Part shown: positions 16,957 through 26,324 of the stretch, in pieces
Layout of the letters: each line of letters begins with the position of its first letter
Numbering within the stretch: the first letter of the stretch is position 1
Assembly (NCBI RefSeq): GCF_000016185.1
Contig: NC_011420.2
Coordinates: 1 to 64,000, forward strand
Reading direction: 5' to 3'
DNA from: Rhodospirillum centenum SW
GTDB lineage: Bacteria; Pseudomonadota; Alphaproteobacteria; Azospirillales; Azospirillaceae
DNA: 64,000 bases
Position numbers and translations under genes: made by a program
Notes under the pieces: generated by a model
Databases searched by the model: none
The model's input: the letters and a program-made list of their open reading frames with translations, nothing else
Told to the model about the DNA's origin: nothing

Positions 16957-19248
16957 TCAGAAGGACTTGCGCAGCGTCACGAAGAACTGCTGCGGCGCCC
17001 CGGCCAGCAGGGTCTGGAAGGTGCCGTCCGGGTCCGCGTTGGTGAAGCCGTTCGACCCGATGGTGGAGACGTATTCCTTGTCGAACAGGTTCGTCACGTT
17101 GGCCTGCACCTCCAGCCCGTCCAGCCAGCCGGAGCCGGAGAAGCGGTAGCCGAGACTCAGGTCCACCAGCGTGTAGGACGGGACCGACCCGTTGTTCAGG
17201 TAGGTGTAGTAGCGCTTGCCGGTGTGCGAGACGCCGACCGTGCCGAACAGGTCCCCGTCGTCATAGGCCAGCTCGCCCTTGGCCATGAACTCCGGCGTGT
17301 CGGTCGCCTTCTTGTCCTTGGTCGCGGCCGTGATCACGCCGTTGGCGTCCAGCACGTTGTCGTCATACGTGCTGTCATTGTAGGTCAGCGAGCCGAACAC
17401 CGACCAGTTCTCGACGAACTCCCAGGTGGCGGCGGCTTCCACGCCCTTCGTCGTCACGCTGCCGACATTCTGAAGCGCCGTCGGGTTGCCGACGATGCCG
17501 GCCCCGAGCGAGAGGGTCAGCAGGCGGTCGTCGAACTTCACGTAATAGCCGGTCACGCTGCCTTGCAGGGTATCGATACGGAAGCGCCAGCCCAGCTCGA
17601 CGGTCTGCGACGTCTCCGGCTCCAGGCTGTCGCGGATGGCGGCGAAGCCTTCCGGCGTCGTGGAGAAGGGGCCGCTGGTGGCGGCAGAGACGAAGGCGCG
17701 GATGTTCTCCGTGTAGGAGGCGAACAGCTCCTGATCCTCGGTGAGCGCGAGCCTGGCGCTGACCTGCGGCAGGAAGCTGTCCTTCGCCTCGATCGTGCCG
17801 CTGCGCTGCGGGCCGGTGACGGTGTCGGCCTCGTTCTCGACCTTCACGGCCTTGAACCCGCCGTTCAGGGTCAGCATGTCGGTGACCGCCCAGGTATCGG
17901 CGATGTAGAGCTGTCGTGTCGTGGTGGTGAAGTCGTAGTCCCACTGCGTATAGAAGGGCGAACTCTGGAACTGGGTCGAGCTGCGCTGCGGGGCCGCCCG
18001 GTCCAGCCCGTAGAAGCGCCGGGCCTGGGAGAAGTCGTTGTCCTCGTACCAGCCGCCGGCCTCGATCCGGTGATCCCCCAGATCGGCCGTGAGGCGACCG
18101 ATCACGCCGTAGCGCTCGATGTCGTACTCGGTGGTGCGGATGGAGATGGGGCCGCCGCCCGGCGTCGGCACATAGGGCGTGAACCACACACCCTGGCCCT
18201 CGTTCCTGTGGCCGTACCCGGTGGCCGAGACGGACAGGATGCTGCCCAGCGGATAGTCCAGCGTGACGGCGCCCAGCGTGTCCTTGCGCAGGCCGGCGGC
18301 GTCGTAATAGGCGTCGTCCAGGGTCCGGACCGGCGCGGGATAGACGGTGCCGGCGGCCGGATTGCTGACCGGGGCGCCGCTGTCGCCGCGGTTGTTGCCG
18401 ATGTCGGCCACCTGCAGGGCCAGGTTCCAGTTCTTGGCGAAATTGTCCCAGTCGTAGCCCAGACGGCCGATCATCGAGCGCGACAGGTCCTGGTAGTCGT
18501 TCTCGCGCCGGTCGGACCAGTTGATCCAGCCGGTGATCGTCCCCTCGCCGACCGGCTGCACGATCTTGGCATTCATCTGCTGCTGCTTCTGGATGCCGTC
18601 GCCCTTCCACTTGTCGGACCACTGGCCGGCATAGCTGGCATAGGCCCGTGTGCCGGTCGCCAGCGCCCCTGTCTCCAGCCGGACATAGGCGCGGCGGGTG
18701 GAATCCCCGCCCGCCGTCAGGGCGGTGGAGATCCCGGCCTCCTCCGACGGATCGCGCGAGACGAACTGCAACGTGCCGCCCAGATTGCTGGTGGAGGCGG
18801 TGCCAATGGCGCCCGCCCCCTGTGCGACGACCACCCGGTCCAGATTCTCCGAGATCACGGCGCGGCTGACATGCAGGCCGTTATGGGCGCCGTAGCTCAT
18901 GTCCCCCAGCGGCACCTCGTCCAGCGTGAAGCCGAGCTGGTTCTGGTTGAAGCCACGGATGCTGATGCGCGCCGACCATTCGTAGGCGCCGAACGGATCG
19001 GCCGACTGGAAGCTGACGCCGGGCAGCTTCTCGATGGCCTTCAGCGGGCTGGTGCCGGGGGCGGTGAGCTGCAGCGTGGCCGCGGTGACAGACTGCACCT
19101 GGCGGGTCTCGCCACGGCCGTAGATCACGATCTCTTCCAGCGCCGGCGTTTCCGCCACCTGGGTCTGGGCCTGGGCCGGCAGGCCGATGCCCAGGCTGGA
19201 CAGGGCCGTGCCGGCCAGGACGCGCCCCAGGAAACGATGACGATGCAT
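16957..19248 (-). CDS. TonB-dependent outer-membrane receptor
   Basis: About 763 residues from ATG 19248, preceded by GGGAGGT and giving a clean signal peptide (MHRHRFLGRVLAGTALSSLGIGLPAQAQ). An N-terminal plug domain (EEIVIYGRGETR ... IEKLPGVSF ... ISIRGFNQNQLGFTLDEVPL ... GTLQFVSRDPS, about 35-170) precedes a large beta-barrel ending in aromatic ...QQFFVTLRKSF. It imports a ligand across the outer membrane using TonB energy. The downstream PhoD gene suggests a phosphate ester or other phosphorylated substrate; this is inference. I saw no convincing Pho box upstream. Confidence 0.92.
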   Translation of the reverse strand: MHRHRFLGRVLAGTALSSLGIGLPAQAQTQVAETPALEEIVIYGRGETRQVQSVTAATLQLTAPGTSPLKAIEKLPGVSFQSADPFGAYEWSARISIRGFNQNQLGFTLDEVPLGDMSYGAHNGLHVSRAVISENLDRVVVAQGAGAIGTASTSNLGGTLQFVSRDPSEEAGISTALTAGGDSTRRAYVRLETGALATGTRAYASYAGQWSDKWKGDGIQKQQQMNAKIVQPVGEGTITGWINWSDRRENDYQDLSRSMIGRLGYDWDNFAKNWNLALQVADIGNNRGDSGAPVSNPAAGTVYPAPVRTLDDAYYDAAGLRKDTLGAVTLDYPLGSILSVSATGYGHRNEGQGVWFTPYVPTPGGGPISIRTTEYDIERYGVIGRLTADLGDHRIEAGGWYEDNDFSQARRFYGLDRAAPQRSSTQFQSSPFYTQWDYDFTTTTRQLYIADTWAVTDMLTLNGGFKAVKVENEADTVTGPQRSGTIEAKDSFLPQVSARLALTEDQELFASYTENIRAFVSAATSGPFSTTPEGFAAIRDSLEPETSQTVELGWRFRIDTLQGSVTGYYVKFDDRLLTLSLGAGIVGNPTALQNVGSVTTKGVEAAATWEFVENWSVFGSLTYNDSTYDDNVLDANGVITAATKDKKATDTPEFMAKGELAYDDGDLFGTVGVSHTGKRYYTYLNNGSVPSYTLVDLSLGYRFSGSGWLDGLEVQANVTNLFDKEYVSTIGSNGFTNADPDGTFQTLLAGAPQQFFVTLRKSF

Positions 19249-19495
19249 ATGACCTCCCCCTCTCGATCCGTGCCCTTCCGGGCAACCGTGGTGATCCGCG
19301 AGGGGCGGTAGCACAGGGATTTTTCAGACCGCATACGGTTCCGTTGCGGAAATATTATGCCGAGAGAAGAGTACTATTGTGTTGCAGACGGGCGACGCCG
19401 GGGCGTGAACACCTCCCGCGGACATCCGAGACCAGCTTGCCGTGGCGCCGTTCGCCCCCATTTCTGCCGCACACAGAAGATCAGGGGAGGACGGG

Positions 19496-20725
19496 ATGCG
19501 TCATCGGGCAGCGGGACTGATGCGGGCAGGAGAGATGTGGGCCGGACGGGGACGTGCCGGACTTGTCCGGGCGTGTCTCGTGGCCGTGGGGCTGGCCGCG
19601 GTCGGCCCGGTCCTCGGCGTTCCGGTATCCGCCGGCGCCCTGGCGGCCCCGCGGGAGTTCAACGCCTGGCCGGCCCCCGCCGCGCGGCAGGCGGTCAAGG
19701 TCACCACCGTCGTGGACGGGCTGGACCACCCCTGGAGCGTCGCCTTCCTGCCCGACGGACGCCTGCTGGTCACCGAGCGTACCGGCCGGCTGCGCACCGT
19801 GCAGGAGGGGCGCCTGCTGCCTGAGCCGGTGGCCGGCCTGCCGCCCATCGAGGAGGTGGGGCAGGGCGGTCTGCTGGAGGTGGCGCTGCACCCCGACCAT
19901 GCGCGCAACCGCCTTGTCTACATCTCCTATGCCGAGCCCGATCCGTCGGGGCGCGGCCACCGCACCGCCATCGCCCGCTTCCGTGACGGCAACGGCACGG
20001 CGGAAGGCTTCGAGGTGCTGTACCGCGGCACCAGCGACCGCACGCGCCACCATTTCGGCAGCCGGATCGTCTTCGGCACGGACGGCAAGCTCTATTTCAG
20101 CATCGGCGACCGCGGCACGGACAAGCGGGCGCAGGACCCGGCCGACAGCTCCGGCAGCATCCTGCGCCTGAACGATGACGGCAGCATCCCCGGGGACAAT
20201 CCCTTCGTCGGCAGGCCCGGTCATCTGCCCGAGCTGTACAGCATGGGCAACCGCAATCCGCAGGGGCTGGCGGTGCAGCCGGGCACCGGCCTGATCTGGG
20301 AATCGGAGCACGGCCCCCAGGGCGGGGACGAGATCAACATCATCCGCGCCGGCGCGAACTACGGCTGGCCCGTCATCACCTACGGCCGGACCTACGGCCT
20401 CGGCCTGCCGATCGGGGAGGGCACGGAGAAGCCGGGGATGGTGCAGCCGGAACTCTACTTCGTGCCGTCGCTGGCGCTCGCGGGCATGACCTTCTACACG
20501 GGCGACGCGCTGCCGGCCTGGAAGGGCGACCTGATCGTCGCCCTGCTGGGCGGCGGTCTCGTCCGCCTGGACGTGGAAGACGACCGCGTGGTCGCCGCCG
20601 AGCGCCTGCTGGAGGAGGAGCTGGGACGCACCCGCCATGTGGCGCAGGGGCCGGACGGTGCGCTCTACGCCCTGGTGGACGAGCCGGCGCCCGGCGGCAG
20701 GCTGGTCCGCATCGATCCGCAGTGA
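19496..20725 (+). CDS. PQQ-dependent aldose sugar dehydrogenase-like (YliI/Asd)
   Basis: About 409 residues from ATG 19496, preceded by AGGGGAGG. An N-terminal signal sequence (about 1-50) leads into a six-bladed beta-propeller: LDHPWSVAFLPDGRLLVTERTGRL, GGLLEVALHPDH, FGTDGKLYFSIGDRG, YSMGNRNPQGLAVQPGTGLIWESEHGPQGGDEINI and GANYGWPVITYG. These are hallmark blocks of the soluble aldose sugar dehydrogenase family, which oxidises sugars in the periplasm with PQQ. No PQQ biosynthesis genes are in the window. It is divergent from the TonB receptor and followed after about 145 nt by gatB. Confidence 0.88.
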   Translation: MRHRAAGLMRAGEMWAGRGRAGLVRACLVAVGLAAVGPVLGVPVSAGALAAPREFNAWPAPAARQAVKVTTVVDGLDHPWSVAFLPDGRLLVTERTGRLRTVQEGRLLPEPVAGLPPIEEVGQGGLLEVALHPDHARNRLVYISYAEPDPSGRGHRTAIARFRDGNGTAEGFEVLYRGTSDRTRHHFGSRIVFGTDGKLYFSIGDRGTDKRAQDPADSSGSILRLNDDGSIPGDNPFVGRPGHLPELYSMGNRNPQGLAVQPGTGLIWESEHGPQGGDEINIIRAGANYGWPVITYGRTYGLGLPIGEGTEKPGMVQPELYFVPSLALAGMTFYTGDALPAWKGDLIVALLGGGLVRLDVEDDRVVAAERLLEEELGRTRHVAQGPDGALYALVDEPAPGGRLVRIDPQ

Positions 20726-20870
20726 GATGCGGTGCGCGCTCACCGGACGGGCGGCCGCATGGCTCCGGCAGCGGGGGGCGCCGGGCTGACGCCGCGGTTC
20801 CGCTTGCCCTCGCAGCCGATTCCGGCCAAAACCGGCAGAGTGGTTTTCGGCAGCGAAGAGTGTCGGCAAG

Positions 20871-22325
20871 ATGGCTTACCTGATTCAGGGCGAGACGGGC
20901 GAGTGGGAGATCGTGATCGGGCTGGAGGTCCATGCCCAGGTCATCTCCAACGCAAAGCTGTTCAGCGGGGCCGCGACGGCCTTCGGTGCCGCGCCCAACA
21001 GCCAGGTCAGCTTCGTCGATGCGGCCTTTCCGGGCATGCTCCCGGTCATCAACGAGGTCTGCGTCGAGCAGGCGGTGAAGACGGGGCTGGGGCTGAAGGC
21101 GCAGATCAACCTGCGCTCGGTCTTCGACCGCAAGAACTACTTCTATGCCGACCTGCCAGCCGGCTACCAGATCAGCCAGTTCCAGCAGCCGGTCGTCGGC
21201 AACGGCACCATCGTGCTGGATCTGGCCGACGGTTCGACCCGCGAGGTCGGCATCGAGCGTCTGCATCTGGAGATCGACGCGGGCAAGTCCCTGCACGACC
21301 AGCATCCGTCCAAGACCTATGTCGATCTGAACCGGGCCGGTGTGGCGCTGATGGAGATCGTCTCCAAGCCCGACATGCGCAGCCCGGAGGAGGCGGCCGC
21401 CTATCTGCGCAAGCTGCGCACGATCCTGCGCTACCTGGGCACCTGCGACGGCAACATGGAAGAGGGCTCCATGCGCTGCGACGTCAACGTCTCGGTGCGC
21501 AAGGTGGGCCAGCCCTACGGCACCCGGACGGAGACGAAGAACGTCAACTCCATCCGCTACGTGCAGCAGGCCATCGAGTACGAGGCGCAGCGTCAGGTCG
21601 AACTGATCGAGGGCGGCGGGACGGTGGTGCAGGAGACGCGGCTGTGGGACCCGAACAAGGGTGAAACCCGCTCCATGCGCTCCAAGGAGGAGGCGCACGA
21701 CTACCGCTACTTCCCCGATCCCGACCTGCTGCCGCTGGAGATCGAGCAGTCCTGGGTGGACCGGATCAAGGAGACCCTGCCGGAACTGCCGGACGACAAG
21801 AAGGCCCGCTTCATGGCGGATTACGGCCTGTCCGCCTATGATGCCGGCATCCTGGTCGCCGAGCGCGCCCGTGCCGACTTCTACGAGACGGTGGCGAAGG
21901 GACGCGATCCCAAGCTGGCCGCCAACTACGTGATCGGCGACCTGCTCGGCGCGCTCAACAAGACCGGCCGGGACATCACCGAATCGCCGATCGCGGCGGA
22001 CGATCTGGGCGGGCTGATCGATCTGGTGACCGACGGCACCATCTCCGGCCGCATCGCCAAGGACGTTTTCGCGGAGATGCTGGAGACGGGTGAGAAGCCG
22101 TCCCTCATCGTCGAGAAGAAGGGGCTGCGGCAGGTCACCGACACCGGCGCCATCGACAAGGCCATCGACGAGGTGATGGCCGCGAACGCCGACAAGGTGG
22201 CGGAGTTCCGCTCGGGCAAGGAGAAGCTGTTCGGCTTCTTCGTCGGTCAGGTGATGCGCGCCACCCAGGGCAAGGCGAACCCCGCCCTGGTGAACGAGAT
22301 CCTGGCCACCAAGCTCAAGGGCTGA
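20871..22325 (+). CDS. gatB: Asp/Glu-tRNA(Asn/Gln) amidotransferase subunit B
   Basis: 484 residues, normal GatB length. Diagnostic blocks: [12 protein letters not shown] near the N-terminus, [59 protein letters not shown], and the C-terminal YqeY-like tail (about 330-484, ending in ATKLKG). GatB recognises misacylated Glu-tRNA(Gln)/Asp-tRNA(Asn) within GatCAB and transfers ammonia to form the correct aminoacyl-tRNA. gatC and gatA are not adjacent on the visible side. A hairpin terminator follows the stop. Confidence 0.97.
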
Positions 22326-22371
22326 CGGGGCGCGGGCGGCTCCGCCCGCCCGAGCAGGCCCGACCATGAGA

Positions 22372-22401
22372 AACCCCGCCCGGCCTGTGCCGGGCGGGGT
22401 T
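22372..22401. terminator. Strong GC-rich hairpin between gatB and DUF3313 gene
   Basis: AACCCCGCCCGGC pairs with GCCGGGCGGGGTT across a 4-nt loop, a 13-bp perfect stem flanked by AAA/TTC. It lies between convergent genes and is likely a bidirectional terminator. Confidence 0.75.
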
Positions 22402-22430
22402 CGTCGTTCCGGGGAACCCTTTCCGGCGGA

Positions 22431-23210
22431 TCAGCCCTGGCCGCTGCCGCCCGTGACGGCGGAGGCGATCTGTGCCGCCCAGCGCCGGATGAAGCGGTCG
22501 GCATCGCCGTACTGCGTCGTCGCATGGAGATTCTGACCGAGCGGCTGGCCCGTGTCCGAGTCGGCGAAGACGGCGACCACCTCGCCCGTCATGGCATCCG
22601 TCAGCACCGCCTGGAAAGCCGCCTCGCCCACGCCGTAGGTGCGGTGGATGATGCCGCCGCGCCCGTCCTGCCGTTCCGGGAAGACGGGGCTGTTCGGTAC
22701 GAATTCCGTGATCAGGAGGCTCAGCCGGAGCACGCCCGGCCCCGGCTGCGCGGCAAGCGCCCTGGCGCCGAACTCCTGCTCCAGCTTCTCCCGGAAGTAG
22801 CTGCGGGCATGCTCGGCATCGCGTTCCGTCAGGGCCAGATCCTCATGCCGGCGGGTGACGGACAGCCCGATGGGGTCGATCAGGACCCGGTCATAGCGCG
22901 ACAGGTCCGTGCCGGGGCGCACAGAGAAGATGTCCATGCCGCTCAGCGGGCGCTGTTCCAGGCCCTGGAGGGGCAGCTCGGGTACCGGCGGGGCGCCGCG
23001 GACATCCTGGCTGGCCACCTTGGCGACGGCCGGCGCCGCCACCGCGAGCGCGACCAGGACAACGGCCGCGAAGCGGACGGCCGCAGGCCGGAAGAACGCG
23101 GGAGCCTGGACCGCGGTGTCCTGCACGGCGGCTGACCGGCCTGACAGGAACCGGCCTGACAGGGACCGGCGTGACGGAGACCGGCGGGAAGGGAAAAGAT
23201 CTGGGTGCAT
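22431..23210 (-). CDS. DUF3313-family exported protein
   Basis: 259 residues from ATG 23210, preceded by GAGGAGGTCC. An unusually long Arg/Ser-rich N-terminus contains 15-bp repeats, followed by a hydrophobic segment (AAVVLVALAVAAPAVA, about 47-63) acting as signal peptide or anchor. The mature part (YDRVLIDPIGLSVTRRHEDLALTERDAEHARSYFREKLEQEFG ... FADSDTG ... FIRRWAAQIASAV) matches DUF3313, usually periplasmic lipoproteins; no clear lipobox cysteine is seen here. Function unknown. Confidence 0.75.
   Translation of the reverse strand: MHPDLFPSRRSPSRRSLSGRFLSGRSAAVQDTAVQAPAFFRPAAVRFAAVVLVALAVAAPAVAKVASQDVRGAPPVPELPLQGLEQRPLSGMDIFSVRPGTDLSRYDRVLIDPIGLSVTRRHEDLALTERDAEHARSYFREKLEQEFGARALAAQPGPGVLRLSLLITEFVPNSPVFPERQDGRGGIIHRTYGVGEAAFQAVLTDAMTGEVVAVFADSDTGQPLGQNLHATTQYGDADRFIRRWAAQIASAVTGGSGQG
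23135..23188. repeat. 15-bp tandem repeat in DUF3313 N-terminus
   Basis: Three and a half 15-bp units (23135, 23150, 23165, partial at 23180) encode the SxR-rich segment ahead of the signal peptide. Confidence 0.7.
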
Positions 23211-23441
23211 GGCGGACCTCCTCGGGACCTGTGAAACCGCCCCATTCCGCGGCCCCGCCCTTCACCGCAGCCGGTGATGCCGGGACCGCTCCTGAGCAGC
23301 CGGCCACCCCGTCCGGCGGGTCCGGAATCGAATTCCGGACCTTTCTCTAGGATGGGGCGCGCCAGCAGCGTTGACAAGGTCGTCGGCGCCGCTTAGAAAC
23401 CGGGTCTCGCCACGCCCGGAGGCTTCTCCGGCGCGCCGGCA

Positions 23442-23533
23442 GGAGGGGTGGCCGAGCGGCTGAAGGCAACGGTTTGCTAAACCGTCATACGGGGAAACTC
23501 GTATCGTGGGTTCGAATCCCATCCCCTCCGCCA
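23442..23533 (+). tRNA. tRNA-Ser (anticodon GCT)
   Basis: A full class II tRNA: acceptor GGAGGGG (23442-23448) pairs with CCCCTCC (23523-23529), discriminator G, encoded CCA (23531-23533). The anticodon loop carries GCT at 23476-23478, reading AGC/AGU. The long variable arm (ACGGGGAAACTCGT) is typical of serine tRNAs. A T-loop GTTCGAATCCC is present. It stands at the boundary between host genes and mobile DNA, a common integration site, but no second copy of its 3' end was seen in the window. Confidence 0.97.
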
Positions 23534-23558
23534 CTACCCCGGTACCGACCAGACCATG

Positions 23559-23584
23559 GGCCGCTCAAGCGGCCTTTTTTCTTT
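23559..23584 (+). terminator. Intrinsic terminator after tRNA-Ser
   Basis: GGCCGCT / AGCGGCC with a 2-nt loop (23559-23574) is followed by a run of six T and more T-rich sequence. A textbook Rho-independent terminator. Confidence 0.88.
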
Positions 23585-23903
23585 TTGGGTCAAAGGGGTT
23601 TAGCGCCTGCGGTTTTACCGTGGAGTAGCGGTGGCAGTGCCCCGTGAGCCGGATTCGGCGTCTCCGTCTCCAACCGCATTTACCGGCCGGCAAAAGGTAT
23701 TGGCTCAGGAACACGAGATAATTTGCCGTTTCACAGAGAAACGACGGCTTCACTTCATGCAGTTGGAAGCCCCAATCGCAATACTACTAAAATAGATGTA
23801 AATTATGATCCGCCTGCGCATTTGTTATTAACTCCATGCTTTCTCGGATATTTGTGCGAACGGTCGCGAAATAATCGGTTATCGCGAGTGTGGGTGGCCG
23901 TCC
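23585..23903. other. A/T-rich junction segment without a supported gene
   Basis: Clearly lower GC than either side. Short reading frames exist on both strands but none shows family similarity or a ribosome-binding site. It separates the tRNA terminator from the first mobile-element remnant and is probably foreign DNA from an integration. Confidence 0.4.
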
Positions 23904-24291
23904 TTATTCTTCGAACACCATGCCCGGCTGCTCGACCCAGGGCGCCAGCGCCTTCGCCGCCAGCCGCTCCAGAGACAGGGCGCACGGGCGCCGGTGGATC
24001 AGCAGGTGCTCCAGCACTTCCGGCGACAGGTAGGCCAGCCGCAGGAACCGGCTAACGAAGGGCACCGTGACGGCCTCGGCGTCGGCGATGTCCCTTAGCG
24101 TCGCCACCTTGCCGCGGCCCAGGCGGCGGCGCCAGTTCCAGGCGTGGGGATGGCTCGCAGCAGGCGCGAACAGGTACCTGTCGTTCAGAAAGCGCCTCGA
24201 TGTCGGCCGGCGAGATGATGCGGGGCCGGCCGTTGCGGCGCCTGACCGTGAGCGGGATGACGACGCGGATGGTCTCGGGTGCGGAACTCAT
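23904..24291 (-). pseudogene. Frameshifted copy of the recombinase-linked HTH gene
   Basis: The minus strand starts MSSAPETIRVVIPLTVRRRNGRPRI and ends TVPFVSRFLRLAYLSPEVLEHLLIH ... APWVEQPGMVFEE, closely matching the intact gene at 26400-26789. The two halves are in different frames, so a frameshift lies near 24110-24160. Divergence from the intact copy shows this is an older, decayed relative rather than a recent duplication. Confidence 0.8.
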
Positions 24292-24430
24292 GCGACGGGC
24301 TCCGGGGTGCGCAGGGTGAGAATCTCGCGCACCACTGCGCCGAGGCCGGCGGTGCGCTGGTCACCTCGTGCTCGAGCTGGGCGAGAAGCTCAACAGGGTG
24401 TTGAGCAGAGATTGATAGGTCATGGTGAGT
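24288..24430 (-). pseudogene. Serine recombinase remnant with large internal deletion
   Basis: Immediately upstream of the HTH remnant, the minus strand holds the recombinase C-terminal end (similar to the DNA at 26786-26865) joined directly to a short piece resembling the catalytic-domain stretch LNILLSFAQFEREV, with frame breaks. Everything between has been lost. With the intact recombinase at 26786-28126 it brackets the two cargo genes. Confidence 0.55.
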
Positions 24431-24540
24431 CGGGCCGAGGAAGGAGGCGAGCACCCTGAGCGGCATCCAATGATTGATAATACGGCATGATGAGTGTTTA
24501 ATCAGGCGGCGCATCGCCACGATCTGCAGGATGAAAGCGG

Positions 24541-25305
24541 ATGCCCATCGGCGACAACGAATTCGAGACAGTGGCCAAAGGCGACCTTCCCGCCCTCCTC
24601 GCGTCTTCCTCGGACGACGACCTGGATTTCCTTGTCTCGTACATCCTCAACGCGAGCACCGAGTCGCTTTCGTCCAAGGACGAGTACAAGAGGCACCGCC
24701 CCAAGCATTCGCGCTACACCGACCTGATCGCGGCGGAGATCCGGGAGTTTGGAGGCAACACGTTCGCCAACTTGTTCCGCGGCGAGGGCCCCTTCTACGC
24801 CGAGGTGGTTGTCGACGTCTGCGAGCAGCTCAAGGTCAAACCAGGCGGGGACGTCGTCGAGAACGAGAAGAAGATCCTCATGAAGATCGTTGAGGACTCC
24901 TGGGAAAAGCTGTCCCCGGAGAAGCGGGAGGAGTTCCTGGACGAGATCAGGAAGGCGGGCCACAAGGGCGCGTCCCTGTCGGCCGCCATGCCCCTTTCGG
25001 TGATCATGGCCCAGTTGAGCGTCCGCCTCGCAGGGTTCATGGCCTACCGGATGGCGATGGTCGCCGCCAACGCGGTCGCCAGGCAGGTGCTCGGACGCGG
25101 GCTGGCTCTCGCGGTCAACGCCGGCCTTGCCAGGGCGATCGGCGCGTTCGCAGGTCCCATAGGATGGATCGTCACCGGACTGTGGACCGCGATCGACCTC
25201 GCCGGTCCCGCCTACCGGGTCACCATTCCCTGCGTGATCCACGTCGCCTACCTGAGGCAGAAACTTCTGTTCGAGGCCCTCGCCGCCTCGGCCGACTTCG
25301 AGTGA
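24541..25305 (+). CDS. YaaW/DUF3944-like protein
   Basis: 254 residues. DLDFLVSYILN ... FGGNTFANLFRGEGPFYAEVVVDVCEQLKVK ... LMKIVEDSWEKLSPEKREEFLDEI ... AGFMAYRMAMVAANAVARQVLGRGLALAVNAGLARAIGAFAGPIGWIVTGLWTAIDLAGPAYRVTIPCVIHVAYLRQ closely resembles the E. coli YaaW (UPF0174) family. The C-terminal half is a hydrophobic Gly/Ala-rich region (about 150-240) suggestive of membrane insertion. Function of the family is not established. It is 9 nt upstream of the next gene and almost certainly co-expressed with it. It lies between two recombinase modules. Confidence 0.75.
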   Translation: MPIGDNEFETVAKGDLPALLASSSDDDLDFLVSYILNASTESLSSKDEYKRHRPKHSRYTDLIAAEIREFGGNTFANLFRGEGPFYAEVVVDVCEQLKVKPGGDVVENEKKILMKIVEDSWEKLSPEKREEFLDEIRKAGHKGASLSAAMPLSVIMAQLSVRLAGFMAYRMAMVAANAVARQVLGRGLALAVNAGLARAIGAFAGPIGWIVTGLWTAIDLAGPAYRVTIPCVIHVAYLRQKLLFEALAASADFE

Positions 25306-25314
25306 GGCGCTGCA

Positions 25315-26238
25315 ATGGCGATGCTGGAAATCCTCTTCGACCTCCCCGAGGAAATCATTAGGGGGCTCGCTGACGGGACCCTCAAGCGGAAGGGCGGCGT
25401 CATCTACAACTCGGACGGCGGTGTGGTGATGTGGCTGAAGGAGACGGGGACGGCGATGCAGAGCCAAGCCGCCAGCACCCCGCTCCCTCCCGAGCTGGCC
25501 TCTCAGCTCCAGTCCCTCCAGGGTCTAATGGGACTGCAGATCGGCTTGCAGGCGCTCACCCTAGGCGTGACGGTCGCAGGCTTCGTCATACTGGCGAAAA
25601 AGATGGATGCGATCGGCCGCAAACTCGACCAGATCGCAGCCGCCATCGACGACTTGACGGACGAGGTGCAGTGGCAACGCACGGTCCGCGACGTCGAACG
25701 CTCCGCCGATCTGCTCGGCGCCCTTGAACATGCCCAGTGGGCTGAGCTGAACGGCGAGCTTGGAGAGTTGAAGGGACTCAGAAAGGAGTTCTCCCAGAGC
25801 CATGTAAAGTACGCAATGCTGATGCGAAGCATGGACGCCGAGCGGCGGGCGCACCTTCACCCGGACGTGTACCTGTCGTTCTACAGGCACAGCGCCATGG
25901 CAGGGATGGCGAAGATCCGGTGCGACTGGCTGCTGACCGGAGCGGAAACTGCGCTCGCCTCTCACCACGAGCTCGCATCCATGCTTTCGTCCGCGAAGGA
26001 AGAGTTCCTGGCCCCCATGCGGACATTCGACGCATCCCGCCTCATCAACATCTCCCCCGCGGCCATGGCGCCTTTGAAGGAAATGGCTCGGTCCCTCGCT
26101 GAAGAGGGGCACCGGGTCGTCTCCCATCGGAGCGAGATTGAATGGTGCCGCGACAAGGGCCTTCCGCTCGCCGAGTGGGAGTTGCTCGGCAGGGACGTAC
26201 AGGACCGGGCGGTCGTGTTCATCAGGCCGACGGCCTAG
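25315..26238 (+). CDS. Unrecognised membrane/coiled-coil protein, partner of YaaW-like gene
   Basis: 307 residues. A short N-terminal domain (about 1-50) is followed by a Leu/Gln-rich helix, one transmembrane helix (LTLGVTVAGFVILAKKM, about 80-98), then an amphipathic coiled coil (DAIGRKLDQIAAAIDDLTDEVQ, about 99-120) and a helical C-terminal domain. This shape recalls helical membrane-acting effectors, but I do not recognise a family. It is the second gene of a two-gene cargo unit; its stop is followed by a long perfect hairpin. Confidence 0.65.
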   Translation: MAMLEILFDLPEEIIRGLADGTLKRKGGVIYNSDGGVVMWLKETGTAMQSQAASTPLPPELASQLQSLQGLMGLQIGLQALTLGVTVAGFVILAKKMDAIGRKLDQIAAAIDDLTDEVQWQRTVRDVERSADLLGALEHAQWAELNGELGELKGLRKEFSQSHVKYAMLMRSMDAERRAHLHPDVYLSFYRHSAMAGMAKIRCDWLLTGAETALASHHELASMLSSAKEEFLAPMRTFDASRLINISPAAMAPLKEMARSLAEEGHRVVSHRSEIEWCRDKGLPLAEWELLGRDVQDRAVVFIRPTA

Positions 26239-26324
26239 CGGGCGCAGTGAAGGCCGCCGCTTTCGGCGTTCACAGGTCTTAACCCCCAGCGCAATCGCAC
26301 CGCATCCAGGTTTACCCCGGAGAC

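Noticed and set aside
17224-19311. 695-residue plus-strand frame opposite the TonB receptor
   Set aside because: Shadow frame; the minus strand gives a complete TonB receptor with signal peptide and aromatic C-terminus.
19249-19495. Pho box between TonB receptor and sugar dehydrogenase genes
   Set aside because: No pair of CTGTCAT-like half sites with the right spacing could be found by eye.
23442-23533. tRNA-Ser as proven attachment site
   Set aside because: Location fits, but no second copy of the tRNA 3' end was seen in the window, and large serine recombinases often use non-tRNA sites.
23565-23753. 62-residue minus-strand ORF beside the tRNA terminator
   Set aside because: No ribosome-binding site, composition not protein-like, and it runs into the terminator.
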